Shown one piece after another: positions 25,491 through 33,925 of a DNA stretch of 39,235 bases. A program made the translations under genes and the position numbers. Each line of letters starts with the position of its first letter. Position 1 is the first letter of the stretch. Under the pieces are notes generated by a model. The model was not told the origin of the DNA, did not search any database, and saw only the letters and a program-made list of their open reading frames with translations. This DNA is from Planctomycetota bacterium (lineage in GTDB: Bacteria; Planctomycetota; PUPC01; DSUN01): assembly GCA_016872875.1 (NCBI GenBank), contig VGYW01000014.1:1-39235 (forward strand). The letters are read 5' to 3'.

Positions 25491-26138
25491 TTGGACGAGT
25501 TCCCCATCGCCTACCTGTCGTACGACGACCTGCGTGACCGCGCCGCCATGTTCCTCGCACAGTACCATCCGGCCGGAACCATCCCGGTCCCGATCGAGGA
25601 GATTGCGGAGGTCAAGCTCCGGCTAGACATCATGCCGGTGCCTGGCCTCCAGGACGCACTACGCAGCGACGACTACGGCGTCGTGGGCTTCCTCACGGGC
25701 GACCTCAAAGAGATCCATGTTGACGAATGGATCTGGAACCACCGCTACAACCGGTATCGCTTCACCATCGCCCACGAGATCGGCCACCTGGTCCTCCATC
25801 GCGACCTCTACCAGGGCAGGGACTTCGACTCCGTCGGGTCATGGAAGACATTCATCAACAGCATCCCCGATGAGGTGCATGGCTGGTACGAATGGCAGGC
25901 ACACGCCTTCGCGGGGCTTGTCTTGGTGCCGGAGCGCCGATTGCGCGCGGCCATGATGGAGCATCTTGCTTCCGTCACCGATCGCCTCAAGCGGGAGGCG
26001 ATTCCCATCGCCAATGTCCGCGACACGGTCTGGGACATCATCCTGGACCTTGTTGCCAGGGAGTTCCAGGTTTCCGTGGAGGTCATTCAGAGGCGGGCTG
26101 AGAAGGACTCCCTACGCGAAGGGCTGCTGCCTGGGTGA
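25491..26138 (+). CDS. ImmA/IrrE-family metallopeptidase
   Basis: The 215-residue product carries HEIGH at 95-99 in FTIAHEIGHLVLH, with the third zinc ligand probably Glu134 in YEWQAHAFAGLVLVPE, the usual spacing in this family. The start is TTG at 25491, three bases after the XRE stop, with AAAGGGG ten bases upstream. It should cleave the XRE repressor or a related partner upon a signal. The next gene, the zinc-ribbon/PIN-like protein, follows by 132 bases. Length and order match ImmA proteins. Confidence 0.93.
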   Translation: MDEFPIAYLSYDDLRDRAAMFLAQYHPAGTIPVPIEEIAEVKLRLDIMPVPGLQDALRSDDYGVVGFLTGDLKEIHVDEWIWNHRYNRYRFTIAHEIGHLVLHRDLYQGRDFDSVGSWKTFINSIPDEVHGWYEWQAHAFAGLVLVPERRLRAAMMEHLASVTDRLKREAIPIANVRDTVWDIILDLVAREFQVSVEVIQRRAEKDSLREGLLPG

Positions 26139-26270
26139 TGGCCCTAGCGCGAATCGAAGGACGCCTATTGATGTGAGCAGTCGTGGCCTGGCCTCGAATA
26201 CTCCTTGGGAAGCGGGCGCCGCGGCGAGTTCCTGGCTTCCTGTTCGCTGGTTGGTGATCAGGGGATAGCA

Positions 26271-27494
26271 GTGACCGAGATCGACCTATACGAGGGTTTG
26301 GAGCGGCCAGGGTGCCCGTCCTGCCAGTCAGCGCCAGTCCGCCCTGTGGATATACGGGACGGCAAGCATCTTCTGTTCAACTGTTCCAATCGGCAGTGCC
26401 GCTGGAAAGCCCGGGCCCGCCTCCCCACAATCCGCAAGACTCTGATATACCTGGACACTTCTACGGTGTCCCACATCGCGCGGGCCCAACTGCGCAACGA
26501 GACCGGGTCGCCGTGGATCGACCTGTACGATGCCCTCAGCAGGGCAGCCGAAGAGGAAACCATTTCATGTCCAGGGTCGTCCATTGTGGAGTCCGAAGCA
26601 GACCTATCAGAGTTGTCAGACGTCATCAAGGGCATCGCCAGAGACCTGTGCGACCCGGGCTTGGAGAGTCAGGTCCAGGTCCAGGAAGCGCAGGTATTCC
26701 GAGCCCTCGCCCGCTTTCTCCGGAGCGAGCCGCCACTCCCCCTGGCCAGGCCTCCGCTACGCGATGCCTTCCACGAGGATCCCCACGGCTGGCACCCCCT
26801 CTTCCAGATACACGTCGACATGGGTCCCTTGCCGGAAATCGTCGAGTTGAACCGGAAGCGCAAGGCTGGCTGGCGTGCCCGCGCAGAGACGTTTTTCGCG
26901 CGGTACGAGGAGCAGTGCTATGACTTCGAGGCCATCCGTAGGATGGAGACAGACGCCTTTGGAAAGGCCATGGTGGTGGACAGCCTCCGCTCCATCATAT
27001 GGCATCTGTTGCGTGAGCGGCATGGCATGGAGTCTGATGTTGCTAGACGGAAGGCCGAGGAGTTCCTGTTGAGCGAGCATGTGTCAGCGACTCCCTTTGC
27101 CGACACGCATGGACGGCTCCTGGCTGGCCTAGCGATGCTCTGTAGGGGGCCAACGCCGCGGAAGCCCAAGGCAGGCGACTACACGGATGTCGAGCATATC
27201 GCCACGTACGCTCCGTACGTTGACGTCTTCATCGCGGATCGCTTCTTCGCAGACCTCTGCAACCAGCCGCACATTGCCGTCGGGCGCGCTTTTGGCACAG
27301 ACATACGTCGTTTGTCAGAGGCGAATATAGAGGAGTTCATTGGCTTCGTTGGGCAACTACGGGCCCATGCCCCACAGGCGCCACTGGCGCGCAAGATCAG
27401 CCAAGCCATCGTTGACGGCGGCTATCATCAGGAACGCGCGAAGGCCCTCGACGAGTACTGCCGACGGCATGGCTGGACCCTGCCCGAGTCCTGA
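26271..27494 (+). CDS. Zinc-ribbon plus PIN-like nuclease candidate
   Basis: The 407-residue product is not a family I can name. The N-terminus has Cys15, Cys18, Cys38 and Cys43, a zinc-ribbon pattern. Next is LIYLDTSTVSHIA with Asp62, as in the first strand of PIN nucleases. Near the C-terminus is DYTDVEHIATYAPYVDVFIADRFFADLC, with acidic residues Asp306, Asp318 and Asp323 placed as in PIN active sites. The middle (about 80-290) is a large helical insertion. The GTG at 26271 has AGGGG upstream. Base composition is less GC-rich by eye than the flanks, which suggests transfer. It may be the effector of the XRE-ImmA cassette. Confidence 0.7.
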   Translation: MTEIDLYEGLERPGCPSCQSAPVRPVDIRDGKHLLFNCSNRQCRWKARARLPTIRKTLIYLDTSTVSHIARAQLRNETGSPWIDLYDALSRAAEEETISCPGSSIVESEADLSELSDVIKGIARDLCDPGLESQVQVQEAQVFRALARFLRSEPPLPLARPPLRDAFHEDPHGWHPLFQIHVDMGPLPEIVELNRKRKAGWRARAETFFARYEEQCYDFEAIRRMETDAFGKAMVVDSLRSIIWHLLRERHGMESDVARRKAEEFLLSEHVSATPFADTHGRLLAGLAMLCRGPTPRKPKAGDYTDVEHIATYAPYVDVFIADRFFADLCNQPHIAVGRAFGTDIRRLSEANIEEFIGFVGQLRAHAPQAPLARKISQAIVDGGYHQERAKALDEYCRRHGWTLPES

Positions 27495-27545
27495 TCCCGG
27501 TATGGCACAGCCTGTGAGTCACGCCGAGCGTACCCCAGGCACTGG

Positions 27546-27668
27546 CTACGGGTTGCACAGCTTGCAGGGCTGGTAGCCCTGGGCGGTGGCCTCGGCCGCG
27601 CTCGGGAACTCCACGCGGTTGTCGGGCAGCAGACGCTGGAGCGCGGAGCAGGTGGGCTTGTGACGCAC
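27546..27668 (-). CDS. Tiny Ada-like zinc-binding protein or remnant
   Basis: This 40-residue reading frame is too short for normal gene finding. It reads VRHKPTCSAL...GYQPCKLCNP, with His-x3-Cys and Cys-x2-Cys ligands, the pattern of the Ada-type zinc-binding module also found at the end of some nucleases. The first in-frame start is GTG at 27668. A TATACT box lies three bases before it, so a leaderless start is possible, or the gene is a broken fragment of a longer one. An in-frame TGA lies upstream. Confidence 0.45.
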   Translation of the reverse strand: MRHKPTCSALQRLLPDNRVEFPSAAEATAQGYQPCKLCNP

Positions 27669-27671
27669 GGG

Positions 27672-27700
27672 AGTATAGCAGGAGCGGGTGTGATGCGCAA
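27672..27700 (-). promoter_or_regulatory. Predicted promoter for the Ada-like mini-gene
   Basis: On the minus strand TTGCGC (27700-27695) and TATACT (27677-27672) are 17 bp apart, divergent from the promoter at 27718-27746. Confidence 0.4.
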
Positions 27701-27717
27701 GAAGGGTTCATCGCGCC

Positions 27718-27746
27718 TTGCACCCGGCGGCCCGCCCCGCTAGAAT
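27718..27746 (+). promoter_or_regulatory. Predicted promoter for the second HzsA-like gene
   Basis: TTGCAC and TAGAAT are 17 bp apart, 44 bases before the ATG at 27791. Confidence 0.55.
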
Positions 27747-27790
27747 GCTCTTGGCCGCTACGCCATGCCATCCAAGGAGACCTGGGGAAG

Positions 27791-30700
27791 ATGCCTTTGC
27801 GTTGGGCTGGTGCTGTCGCTCTCTTTCTACGTTGCGCGTGCGCGCTCGGGGCGGTGGACGCGCCGAAGGCGCGCCCATTCGATGGCTGGACGCCGACGGC
27901 GGGCACCTGGAAGGCGAATGGCGAGGTCTATGTCCAGACGGACTTGAGGGCGGACTGCCGCTCCTTCGCTCAGGCGGCCAACTGGACCGATTACGTCTAC
28001 GAGGTGAAGGCGCGGAAGACCGCAGGCGCCGAAGGCTTCCTCGTCCTGTTCCGCGTGAGGGACAAGGAGCACTTCTACTGGTGGAACGTCGGCGGCTGGG
28101 GAAACAACTCTCACGCCATCGAGACGCGCCCCAAGCGCGAATTCGCTCACGTCCCAGGCCGCATCGAGACGGGCCGCTGGTACGACATCAGGATTGTGCT
28201 CCAAGGCTCCTCGATCAAGTGCTACCTCGATGGCAAGCTCATCAACCAGTTGGTGGACACGACCTACCCCTCGGGCGGCATCGGCCTCGGCACCTGGGCC
28301 ACCGCGGCCGAATACAAAGACGTGTCCGTGACCACGCTCGACGGGCGAAAGCTGTATGGCCTGGACAAGATGACCCTCGTTGAGGGCTGCTTGAGGGAGC
28401 TCGGAAAGGCGGGCGAGCCGATACGGGTGGAGTTCGATGCCGTTCGCGCCGCGGGCGCGAAGCCCGACGATCCCCGCTGGCAGCCCCTCTACGAGCGTGC
28501 CGGAGCCCTTTGCGACAAGCTGCGCAACGCCCGCCAGGCCATCGCCGCCGTTGACCTGGCGACGCCCCGCTCCGCCCTTCAACGCCTCGCCGCCAGCTTG
28601 CCCTTTGCCAAAGCCGAGGCCGAGGGCCTCCTCGCCGAACTGGCCGCACACGAGCAACTCCTCAAGGCCATGCGCGACGGCCTAGCTGCGGGCAACCAGC
28701 CCGACCTCGCCGGCCTGATGAAGATCGAGGACACGGTGCGAAGGGTCACGGCCTTCGAGCAGAAGCTCTTCGTCCATCGCTGCCCGCCCATCGCCTTCCT
28801 GAAGCGCAACGGCCACGGCCTGCGCGGCACCAACGCCACCATGCACTCCCACATGACCGGCGTCGGCTCCGCCATCTGCACCCTCGATCCCGCGACGGGC
28901 GCCGTCAAGACCATCTTCGAGGACAAGACGGGCTTCATCATGGACATCAGCCCCTCCTACGACGGCAAGCGGCTCGTCTTCACCTACAAGCGCGACGTGC
29001 CGAAGCGCGAGGACCCCCATCACGTGTGGGAGATCAACGCCGACGGGACGGGCCTCCGCCAGATCACCACCGGCCGCTACCACGACTTCAATCCCGTCTA
29101 CCTCCCCGACGGCCGCATCTGCTTCGCCTCCACCCGCGTCGAGTCCTTTTCCCTCTGCCAGGACTTCCTCGCCTGCGCACTCTACACCGTCAACCCCGAC
29201 GGCTCGGACATCCGCCGACTCGAATACAGCACCCTGTGCGACGTGACGCCCTCGGTGATGGATGACGGCTCGATCCTCTACTCCCGCTGGGAGTACCAGG
29301 ACAAGAACATCTTCACCCACGAGATGCTCTGGACGATCAACCCGGACGGCACGCGGGTGCAGCTCTTCTATGGGAACACGCTCACGGTGCCGAACTCGAT
29401 GTACGGCGCGAAGCAGGTGCCCGGCACGCGCAAGGTGGTGTGCGTCATGGCCGCCCACCACCATCCGCCGCTGGGCGCCATCGGCCTCATTGACCGCTCG
29501 CTCGGCCACGAAAACGTCGAGAGCATCGTCAACATCACCCCCGAAGTCCCCTACAAGCCCACGGCGGGCAGGACCTGGCGCGACACGAACTGGGGGCCGG
29601 GCGACGTCCTCTACCCCTGGTCCTACACCGACCCCTATCCCATCGAGGAGGACCTGCTGCTGGTCTCCTACGGCGGCCCGGCGCAGGGCGGCCCGCGACG
29701 CTACCGCCTGTTCGTGATGGACACGAAGGGGAACAAGGCGCTCCTCTATGAGGACCCGACGGCCTCGTGCTTCTGCCCGGTGCCGCTGCGTCCTCGGCAG
29801 GCGCCGCACCGCTTCGTTGGCCCGCAGCCCGCAGAGCCAAAGGGCGAGGGGCGGTTCTTCTGCTTCGACGTCTACCAGGGCCTCCTCGACAAGGGCGTGA
29901 CGCGCGGCCAGGTGAAAGAACTTCGCGTCATGTCGCAACTGCCCAAGAAGTACAACACCGAAGGCCCCCGTTACTCCGACCACTACCCTGCCATCGGCGA
30001 GGGCACGTACTACGTGAAATACAACTACGGCACCGTGCCCGTGGCGGAGGACGGCTCGGTCTACTTCACCGCCCCCGCGGGCGTCGAGCTCTACTTTCAG
30101 GCCCTCGACGCGAACGGCAAAGAGGTCCGCCGCATGGGCACAGTGACCCAGCTCGTCAATGGCGAATCGCAGAACTGCATCGGCTGCCACGAGTCGCGCT
30201 CGCACGCGCCCTCCGCGCAGTTCCAGTCGTGGAAGCGCCTCGCCAAGGCCCCCGACCGCATCGCCCCGCCGCCCTGGGGCGAGGGGCCGGTGGACTTCGT
30301 CAAACAGGTCCAGCCCGTGCTCGACAAGTATTGCGTCAAGTGCCACAGCGGCGCGACGCCCCAGGCGGGGATTGATCTCTCAGGCGACAAGACGCGCCTG
30401 TTCAACATGGCCTTCGAGACACTCGTCTTCACCCCTGCCCTCGTGGAGCGCTACCACATCAACCCCGGCCCGACCGGCAACTTTCCGCCGCTGGCCACAG
30501 GCTCCTGGGTCAGCCGCCTCACAAAGCTGCTTGAGACGAAGTACAAGGACGTGGACGACGAGAGCCGCCGCCGCATCTACACCTGGATAGACGCCAACGT
30601 GCCTTACTACGGCACATGGGACATGACGCGCCCCCACACCTTCGGCGGGCGGGACACCTGGCTCGACGTGGGCGGCAAGCCGCTTCCCTGGTTCGCACAG

Positions 30701-30991
30701 CTTCAGGAGGCCCTCAAAGCGCTCCAGCCGCCCAAGATCGCCCTCGCCCACACCGACATCAACCTCACTCACCCCGAGTGGAGCCGCGTCCTCACGCGCA
30801 ACCTGGCCAAGACCGCCGGTGGCCTCGCCCCCGACGCCGCAGCCATCTTCACGAGCAAGGACGACCCCAGCTACCAGGCCATCCTCAAGGCCATCGAGGC
30901 TGGCAAGGCCGCCCTCCTCGCCAAGCCGCGCATGGATATGCCCGGCGCCGTCCCAATCCCCCAGCAGCGAGATTTTGGGAGGACGTTCTGA
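27791..30991 (+). CDS. HzsA-like propeller di-haem cytochrome c with N-terminal LamG-type domain
   Basis: The 1066-residue product has a signal peptide (MPLRWAGAVALFLRCACALG), then a concanavalin/LamG or DUF1080-like module at about 25-185 (GRWYDIRIVLQGSSIKCYLDGKLI). The propeller begins at about 330 with NADGTGLRQITTGRYHDF-type blades. Haem motifs are CIGCH at 796-800 and CVKCH at 848-852. It is paralogous to the product of 3-2732, but carries a different N-terminal sugar-binding-like module. The residue four after the first haem His is Ser, not Tyr. It is probably a periplasmic redox protein acting on or near carbohydrate; the reaction is unknown. Two small genes and an esterase follow closely. 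Confidence 0.85.
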   Translation: MPLRWAGAVALFLRCACALGAVDAPKARPFDGWTPTAGTWKANGEVYVQTDLRADCRSFAQAANWTDYVYEVKARKTAGAEGFLVLFRVRDKEHFYWWNVGGWGNNSHAIETRPKREFAHVPGRIETGRWYDIRIVLQGSSIKCYLDGKLINQLVDTTYPSGGIGLGTWATAAEYKDVSVTTLDGRKLYGLDKMTLVEGCLRELGKAGEPIRVEFDAVRAAGAKPDDPRWQPLYERAGALCDKLRNARQAIAAVDLATPRSALQRLAASLPFAKAEAEGLLAELAAHEQLLKAMRDGLAAGNQPDLAGLMKIEDTVRRVTAFEQKLFVHRCPPIAFLKRNGHGLRGTNATMHSHMTGVGSAICTLDPATGAVKTIFEDKTGFIMDISPSYDGKRLVFTYKRDVPKREDPHHVWEINADGTGLRQITTGRYHDFNPVYLPDGRICFASTRVESFSLCQDFLACALYTVNPDGSDIRRLEYSTLCDVTPSVMDDGSILYSRWEYQDKNIFTHEMLWTINPDGTRVQLFYGNTLTVPNSMYGAKQVPGTRKVVCVMAAHHHPPLGAIGLIDRSLGHENVESIVNITPEVPYKPTAGRTWRDTNWGPGDVLYPWSYTDPYPIEEDLLLVSYGGPAQGGPRRYRLFVMDTKGNKALLYEDPTASCFCPVPLRPRQAPHRFVGPQPAEPKGEGRFFCFDVYQGLLDKGVTRGQVKELRVMSQLPKKYNTEGPRYSDHYPAIGEGTYYVKYNYGTVPVAEDGSVYFTAPAGVELYFQALDANGKEVRRMGTVTQLVNGESQNCIGCHESRSHAPSAQFQSWKRLAKAPDRIAPPPWGEGPVDFVKQVQPVLDKYCVKCHSGATPQAGIDLSGDKTRLFNMAFETLVFTPALVERYHINPGPTGNFPPLATGSWVSRLTKLLETKYKDVDDESRRRIYTWIDANVPYYGTWDMTRPHTFGGRDTWLDVGGKPLPWFAQLQEALKALQPPKIALAHTDINLTHPEWSRVLTRNLAKTAGGLAPDAAAIFTSKDDPSYQAILKAIEAGKAALLAKPRMDMPGAVPIPQQRDFGRTF

Positions 30992-30996
30992 CAGAC

Positions 30997-31227
30997 ATGG
31001 ACATGGGCAGCGCGAAAGAACGAGCCATCGAGATGATACGGCGTTTGCCGGATGGAGCCACCATGGAAGAGATTCTGGAGGCTCTGTCGTTCGTGGTACA
31101 TGTGGATGCCGGGCTGAGAGAACTGGACGAGGGGAAAGGCATCCCCCACCACAAGGTCAAGGAGCGGCTCAGAGATGGATTGTTAGCGCACCCCGTGACA
31201 AAGAAAGGGCAGCGGAGGCAACGATGA
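30997..31227 (+). CDS. Small antitoxin-like protein without an obvious toxin
   Basis: The 76-residue product has the sequence AIEMIRRLPDGATMEEILEALSFVVHVDAGLRELDEGKGIPHHKVKERL. This matches the pattern of small antitoxin-like proteins in which a LPD..T.ed motif is followed by an I..GL..ieeG...shee segment, usually paired with RelE/ParE toxins. No such toxin follows. Its stop overlaps the next ATG as ATGA. The ATG at 31003 is an alternative start. Confidence 0.65.
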   Translation: MDMGSAKERAIEMIRRLPDGATMEEILEALSFVVHVDAGLRELDEGKGIPHHKVKERLRDGLLAHPVTKKGQRRQR

Positions 31228-31406
31228 AGAAGGCGTCACCCCGTCGCGTCGCTGGGCGCACCATCAAGGAGTGGGAGCGGCTTTCCGCCGAACTGGACAA
31301 AGAGATGGCCGGGGCGCCCGAGAACGCCGAACCCCTCTCGGCGGAGGAGCGGCGTTGGTATCGCTCGGTGGTCTCAGCATACAAGAAAGGGCGCCGCAGG
31401 CGATGA
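31224..31406 (+). CDS. Small basic protein of unknown function
   Basis: The 60-residue product (KKASPRRVAGRTIKEWERLS...LSAEERRWYRSVVSAYKKG) is basic at both ends and acidic in the middle. It has GGAGG five bases before its ATG and overlaps both neighbours by ATGA. I do not recognise it. It could be the partner of the antitoxin-like protein, but it lacks RelE-like features. Confidence 0.6.
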   Translation: MKKASPRRVAGRTIKEWERLSAELDKEMAGAPENAEPLSAEERRWYRSVVSAYKKGRRRR

Positions 31407-32638
31407 AAGAGCTCCTGATGGCATGCGCATTCGTCTCCGCTGCCCTTGCCTGCCGCTCCCTTGTGGCCGGCGAGGCTCCTGGGCGGCTGCCCGATGGGCC
31501 GATGTGGGACACGGCGAAGCTGTTTCAGGCGCCCAAGGCGGTCCCCGCCGAGGGCTTTCAGGCGGAGGGGCTGCGGGCGCTGTTCTATGAGGGGCTGCCG
31601 TATCGCGGAAAGCCGACGCGCGTCTTCGCCTGGCTCGGGATACCGAAGTCGGAGCCGGGCAAGAAGCTGCCGGGGATGGTGCTGGTCCCAGGCGGAGGCG
31701 GCACCGCCTTCGCCAACTGGGTGAAGCTGTGGAACGACCGCGGCTATGCGGCGATCTCGATGGACACCTGCGGCTGCGTGCCGAAAGGCTCCTATGGCAA
31801 CTGGCAGCGCGACGCCCAAGGCGGGCCGCCCGGCTGGGGCGGCTGGAACCAGATTGCCGAGCCGCGCGAAGACCAGTGGACCTATCACGCCGTCGCCCAG
31901 GCCATCCTCGGGCATTCGCTGCTCGCCGCCCAGCCTGAGGTCGACCCCGACCGCATCGGCCTGACGGGCATCTCGTGGGGCGGCTACCTGGCCTGCATCG
32001 TCGCGGGCGTGGACAACCGCCTGAAGTGCGTCGTGCCCGTCTACGGCTGCGGCTTCACCAACGAGCACGGCTTCGCGGCCAACGTGGCGGCCCTCGGCAA
32101 GGAGGGCGCCGAACGCTGGATGCGCTGGTGGGACCCCTCGGTCTACCTGCCCGACGCGAAGGTGCCGATGGCCTGGGTGACTGGGACGAACGACTTCGCC
32201 TACACCTTCAACGCCCTCCAGAAGTCCTATCGCCTGCCAAAGGGGCCGCGGACGCTCTGCATCCGCATCCGCATGCCGCACGGCCACGGCCCGGCGGGCG
32301 AGGCCCCGAAGGAGATTCAGGCCTTCGCCGACGGCATCCTCAAGGGGGGCGATCCCCTGCCCCGCATCACTGGCCAGGGCAGCGAAGGCAACCAGGTGTG
32401 GGCCACCTTCGAGAGCAAGCGCCTCATCGCCAAGGCCGAGCTGTGCTTCACCCGCGACGTGGGCAAGTGGCAGGACCGCAAGTGGGAGGCCGCCCCCGCC
32501 CAGCTCGCCCACGGCAAGGCCACGGCTACCCTTCCCGACGGCGCCGCCGTCTTCTACCTCAACCTCGGCGATGACCGTGGCCGCGTGGTGAGCACCGAGC
32601 ACGCCGTCATCGGCCGCCAGGGCGCGCCGCCCGAATGA
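31403..32638 (+). CDS. Secreted alpha/beta hydrolase, esterase/peptidase-like
   Basis: The 411-residue product has a signal peptide (LLMACAFVSAALACRSLVAG) and an alpha/beta hydrolase fold. The nucleophile is Ser191 in GISWGG, with Asp264 in TGTNDF and His293/His295 in MPHGHG. The oxyanion region is VLVPGGGGTAF. It is related to acetyl-xylan esterases and dipeptidyl-peptidase-like hydrolases. A C-terminal beta domain follows. Its ATG overlaps the preceding small gene as ATGA, so it is co-translated with it. The context supports a role in polysaccharide deacylation; substrate unknown. Confidence 0.88.
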   Translation: MKELLMACAFVSAALACRSLVAGEAPGRLPDGPMWDTAKLFQAPKAVPAEGFQAEGLRALFYEGLPYRGKPTRVFAWLGIPKSEPGKKLPGMVLVPGGGGTAFANWVKLWNDRGYAAISMDTCGCVPKGSYGNWQRDAQGGPPGWGGWNQIAEPREDQWTYHAVAQAILGHSLLAAQPEVDPDRIGLTGISWGGYLACIVAGVDNRLKCVVPVYGCGFTNEHGFAANVAALGKEGAERWMRWWDPSVYLPDAKVPMAWVTGTNDFAYTFNALQKSYRLPKGPRTLCIRIRMPHGHGPAGEAPKEIQAFADGILKGGDPLPRITGQGSEGNQVWATFESKRLIAKAELCFTRDVGKWQDRKWEAAPAQLAHGKATATLPDGAAVFYLNLGDDRGRVVSTEHAVIGRQGAPPE

Positions 32639-32958
32639 GCCCCCCGCAAGAGGCGCGTTCGCGGTTCCGCGCCACACACGTCCCACCGTACCACCCGTCT
32701 GTGCGCGAGGGTCTCTGTGGGTGCCACGCCCAAGCCTTGCTTGGGCGTGCGCTCCCCGGCGCCCACTCTGTAGCGATGCTACAGTCTCGCAGATTCGGTC
32801 ATTTCTTGCCAATGCCCTTCGCTTCTTGCCAAGTCCTCCTCTCCTCCTCTGCTCCCGCCGTAACCCTAGCCCCTCCAAAGGCAAGCACGGATCCTCCCCC
32901 CTCCTCGCCCATCCATGCGGCCGCCGCCCAGGCCACGATCCCTTCCGGCCTTGCGGCG
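32639..32958. other. Non-coding gap between convergent genes
   Basis: I see no gene here. It contains the hairpin unit at 32725-32749 and a pyrimidine-rich stretch at about 32820-32900. Confidence 0.6.
32725..32749. repeat. CACGCCCAAGC hairpin
   Basis: A perfect 11-bp stem with a three-base loop (CTT) lies 87 bases after the hydrolase stop. It may act as a bidirectional terminator, but no U-tract is present. Confidence 0.7.
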
Positions 32959-33549
32959 CTAGCCAATGTCCGGCAGGAAGAGCACCGAGATGGGGAGGGC
33001 CACTATGTCCAGAACCACGGCGAAGGGCAGGAGTGGGTAGAACTGCCAGGCGCGGCAACTGCCCAGCGGCAGGTGTAGCTCCCGGTCGGCAGCGGCGCCC
33101 TCATCGGCCTCCAGACGCGCCAGGACACGGGGCCTGGCAACCCCACGCTCATCGTTCGGGCGGTAGAGGACCGTGATCGCTGCGTCCCAAGGCGCGCTGC
33201 CTTCGGTCTGGGCGACGGGGACCGGCCGAGCTTGTCTGGGAATCGCTTCCGCCGACTTCTCCACCCTCAGCGGGAGCGCGCAACCATCGTCCGTCGAGGG
33301 GTGTGTGCCTTCGCGGAGGGCTTGGGCGTTGAACCACGCCACTCTGGCCCGCGGCCGGTTCCCGACGGCCACGTGAGCGACGCCAAGCTCACCATCGCGG
33401 ACGAAAGCGCCCACGACGCCGCCGAACGCCTCCGGGCGGTTGGTTGCGTCGTCCAGCGTCCACGTCGCGCAGCCGCCGACAAGTGGCAGCAGCGCAAGCG
33501 CGACGCACACCCTCCTCAGGCGGAAGCGCCGTCCCGTTCCACTTGCCAT
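32959..33549 (-). CDS. Small lipoprotein, YceK/YidQ-like tail
   Basis: The 196-residue product has a lipoprotein signal (RRVCVALALLPLVGGC, Cys27). The middle is variable. The C-terminus (LPFAVVLDIVALPISVLFLPDIG) recalls the YceK/YidQ lipoprotein family, which ends in a D.P.S...D...LP pattern. The match is weak, and the protein is longer than usual for that family. The ATG at 33549 has AAAGGA eight bases upstream. It would sit in the envelope. Function unknown. Confidence 0.7.
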   Translation of the reverse strand: MASGTGRRFRLRRVCVALALLPLVGGCATWTLDDATNRPEAFGGVVGAFVRDGELGVAHVAVGNRPRARVAWFNAQALREGTHPSTDDGCALPLRVEKSAEAIPRQARPVPVAQTEGSAPWDAAITVLYRPNDERGVARPRVLARLEADEGAAADRELHLPLGSCRAWQFYPLLPFAVVLDIVALPISVLFLPDIG

Positions 33550-33802
33550 GGAGATCGTCCTTTCTCCCTCCTCCCGGGAGCACGGCCCGCGCATCCCCAG
33601 GCTGGAGCTTGGCCCATCGCTTGTGTCCTCCTTCCTGGTGGCACCCCCCATAGACATGCCAACTGCTCCGAGGAGACGCCACCTCGGGGGCCGGTCCCCC
33701 ACAGGACATATGCCCTGATCGTAGAATGTTCGAATATCGCCCACGCAGAGCCGCCCGTGATGGCCCTTCGGCTCACCGGTGCAGTGACCCTCTGTCCCCG
33801 CG

Positions 33803-33835
33803 CCCTCACCCCGCCCTCTCCCAGATGGAGAGGGG
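33803..33835. repeat. Solo CCCTCACC/CTCTCCC unit
   Basis: A single copy of the unit that forms an inverted pair at 21488-21603, with CCCTCTCC pairing to GGAGAGGG. Confidence 0.7.
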
Positions 33836-33854
33836 AAGCTGCCGCCGGACGGCT

Positions 33855-33883
33855 TTGACCGATTCTCGACGAATGGGTACACT
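33855..33883 (+). promoter_or_regulatory. Predicted promoter for the DUF3786-glycosidase pair
   Basis: TTGACC and TACACT are 17 bp apart, 42 bases before the GTG at 33926. Confidence 0.55.
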
Positions 33884-33925
33884 CGTGTTCACGCAGTGAT
33901 AACCCAGGCATTGGAGCACTGACAG

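Larger units (their letters stand above)
33550..33925. other. Divergent non-coding gap
   Basis: I see no gene. It holds a solo CCCTCACC palindrome unit (33803-33835) and the promoter at 33855-33883. Confidence 0.6.
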
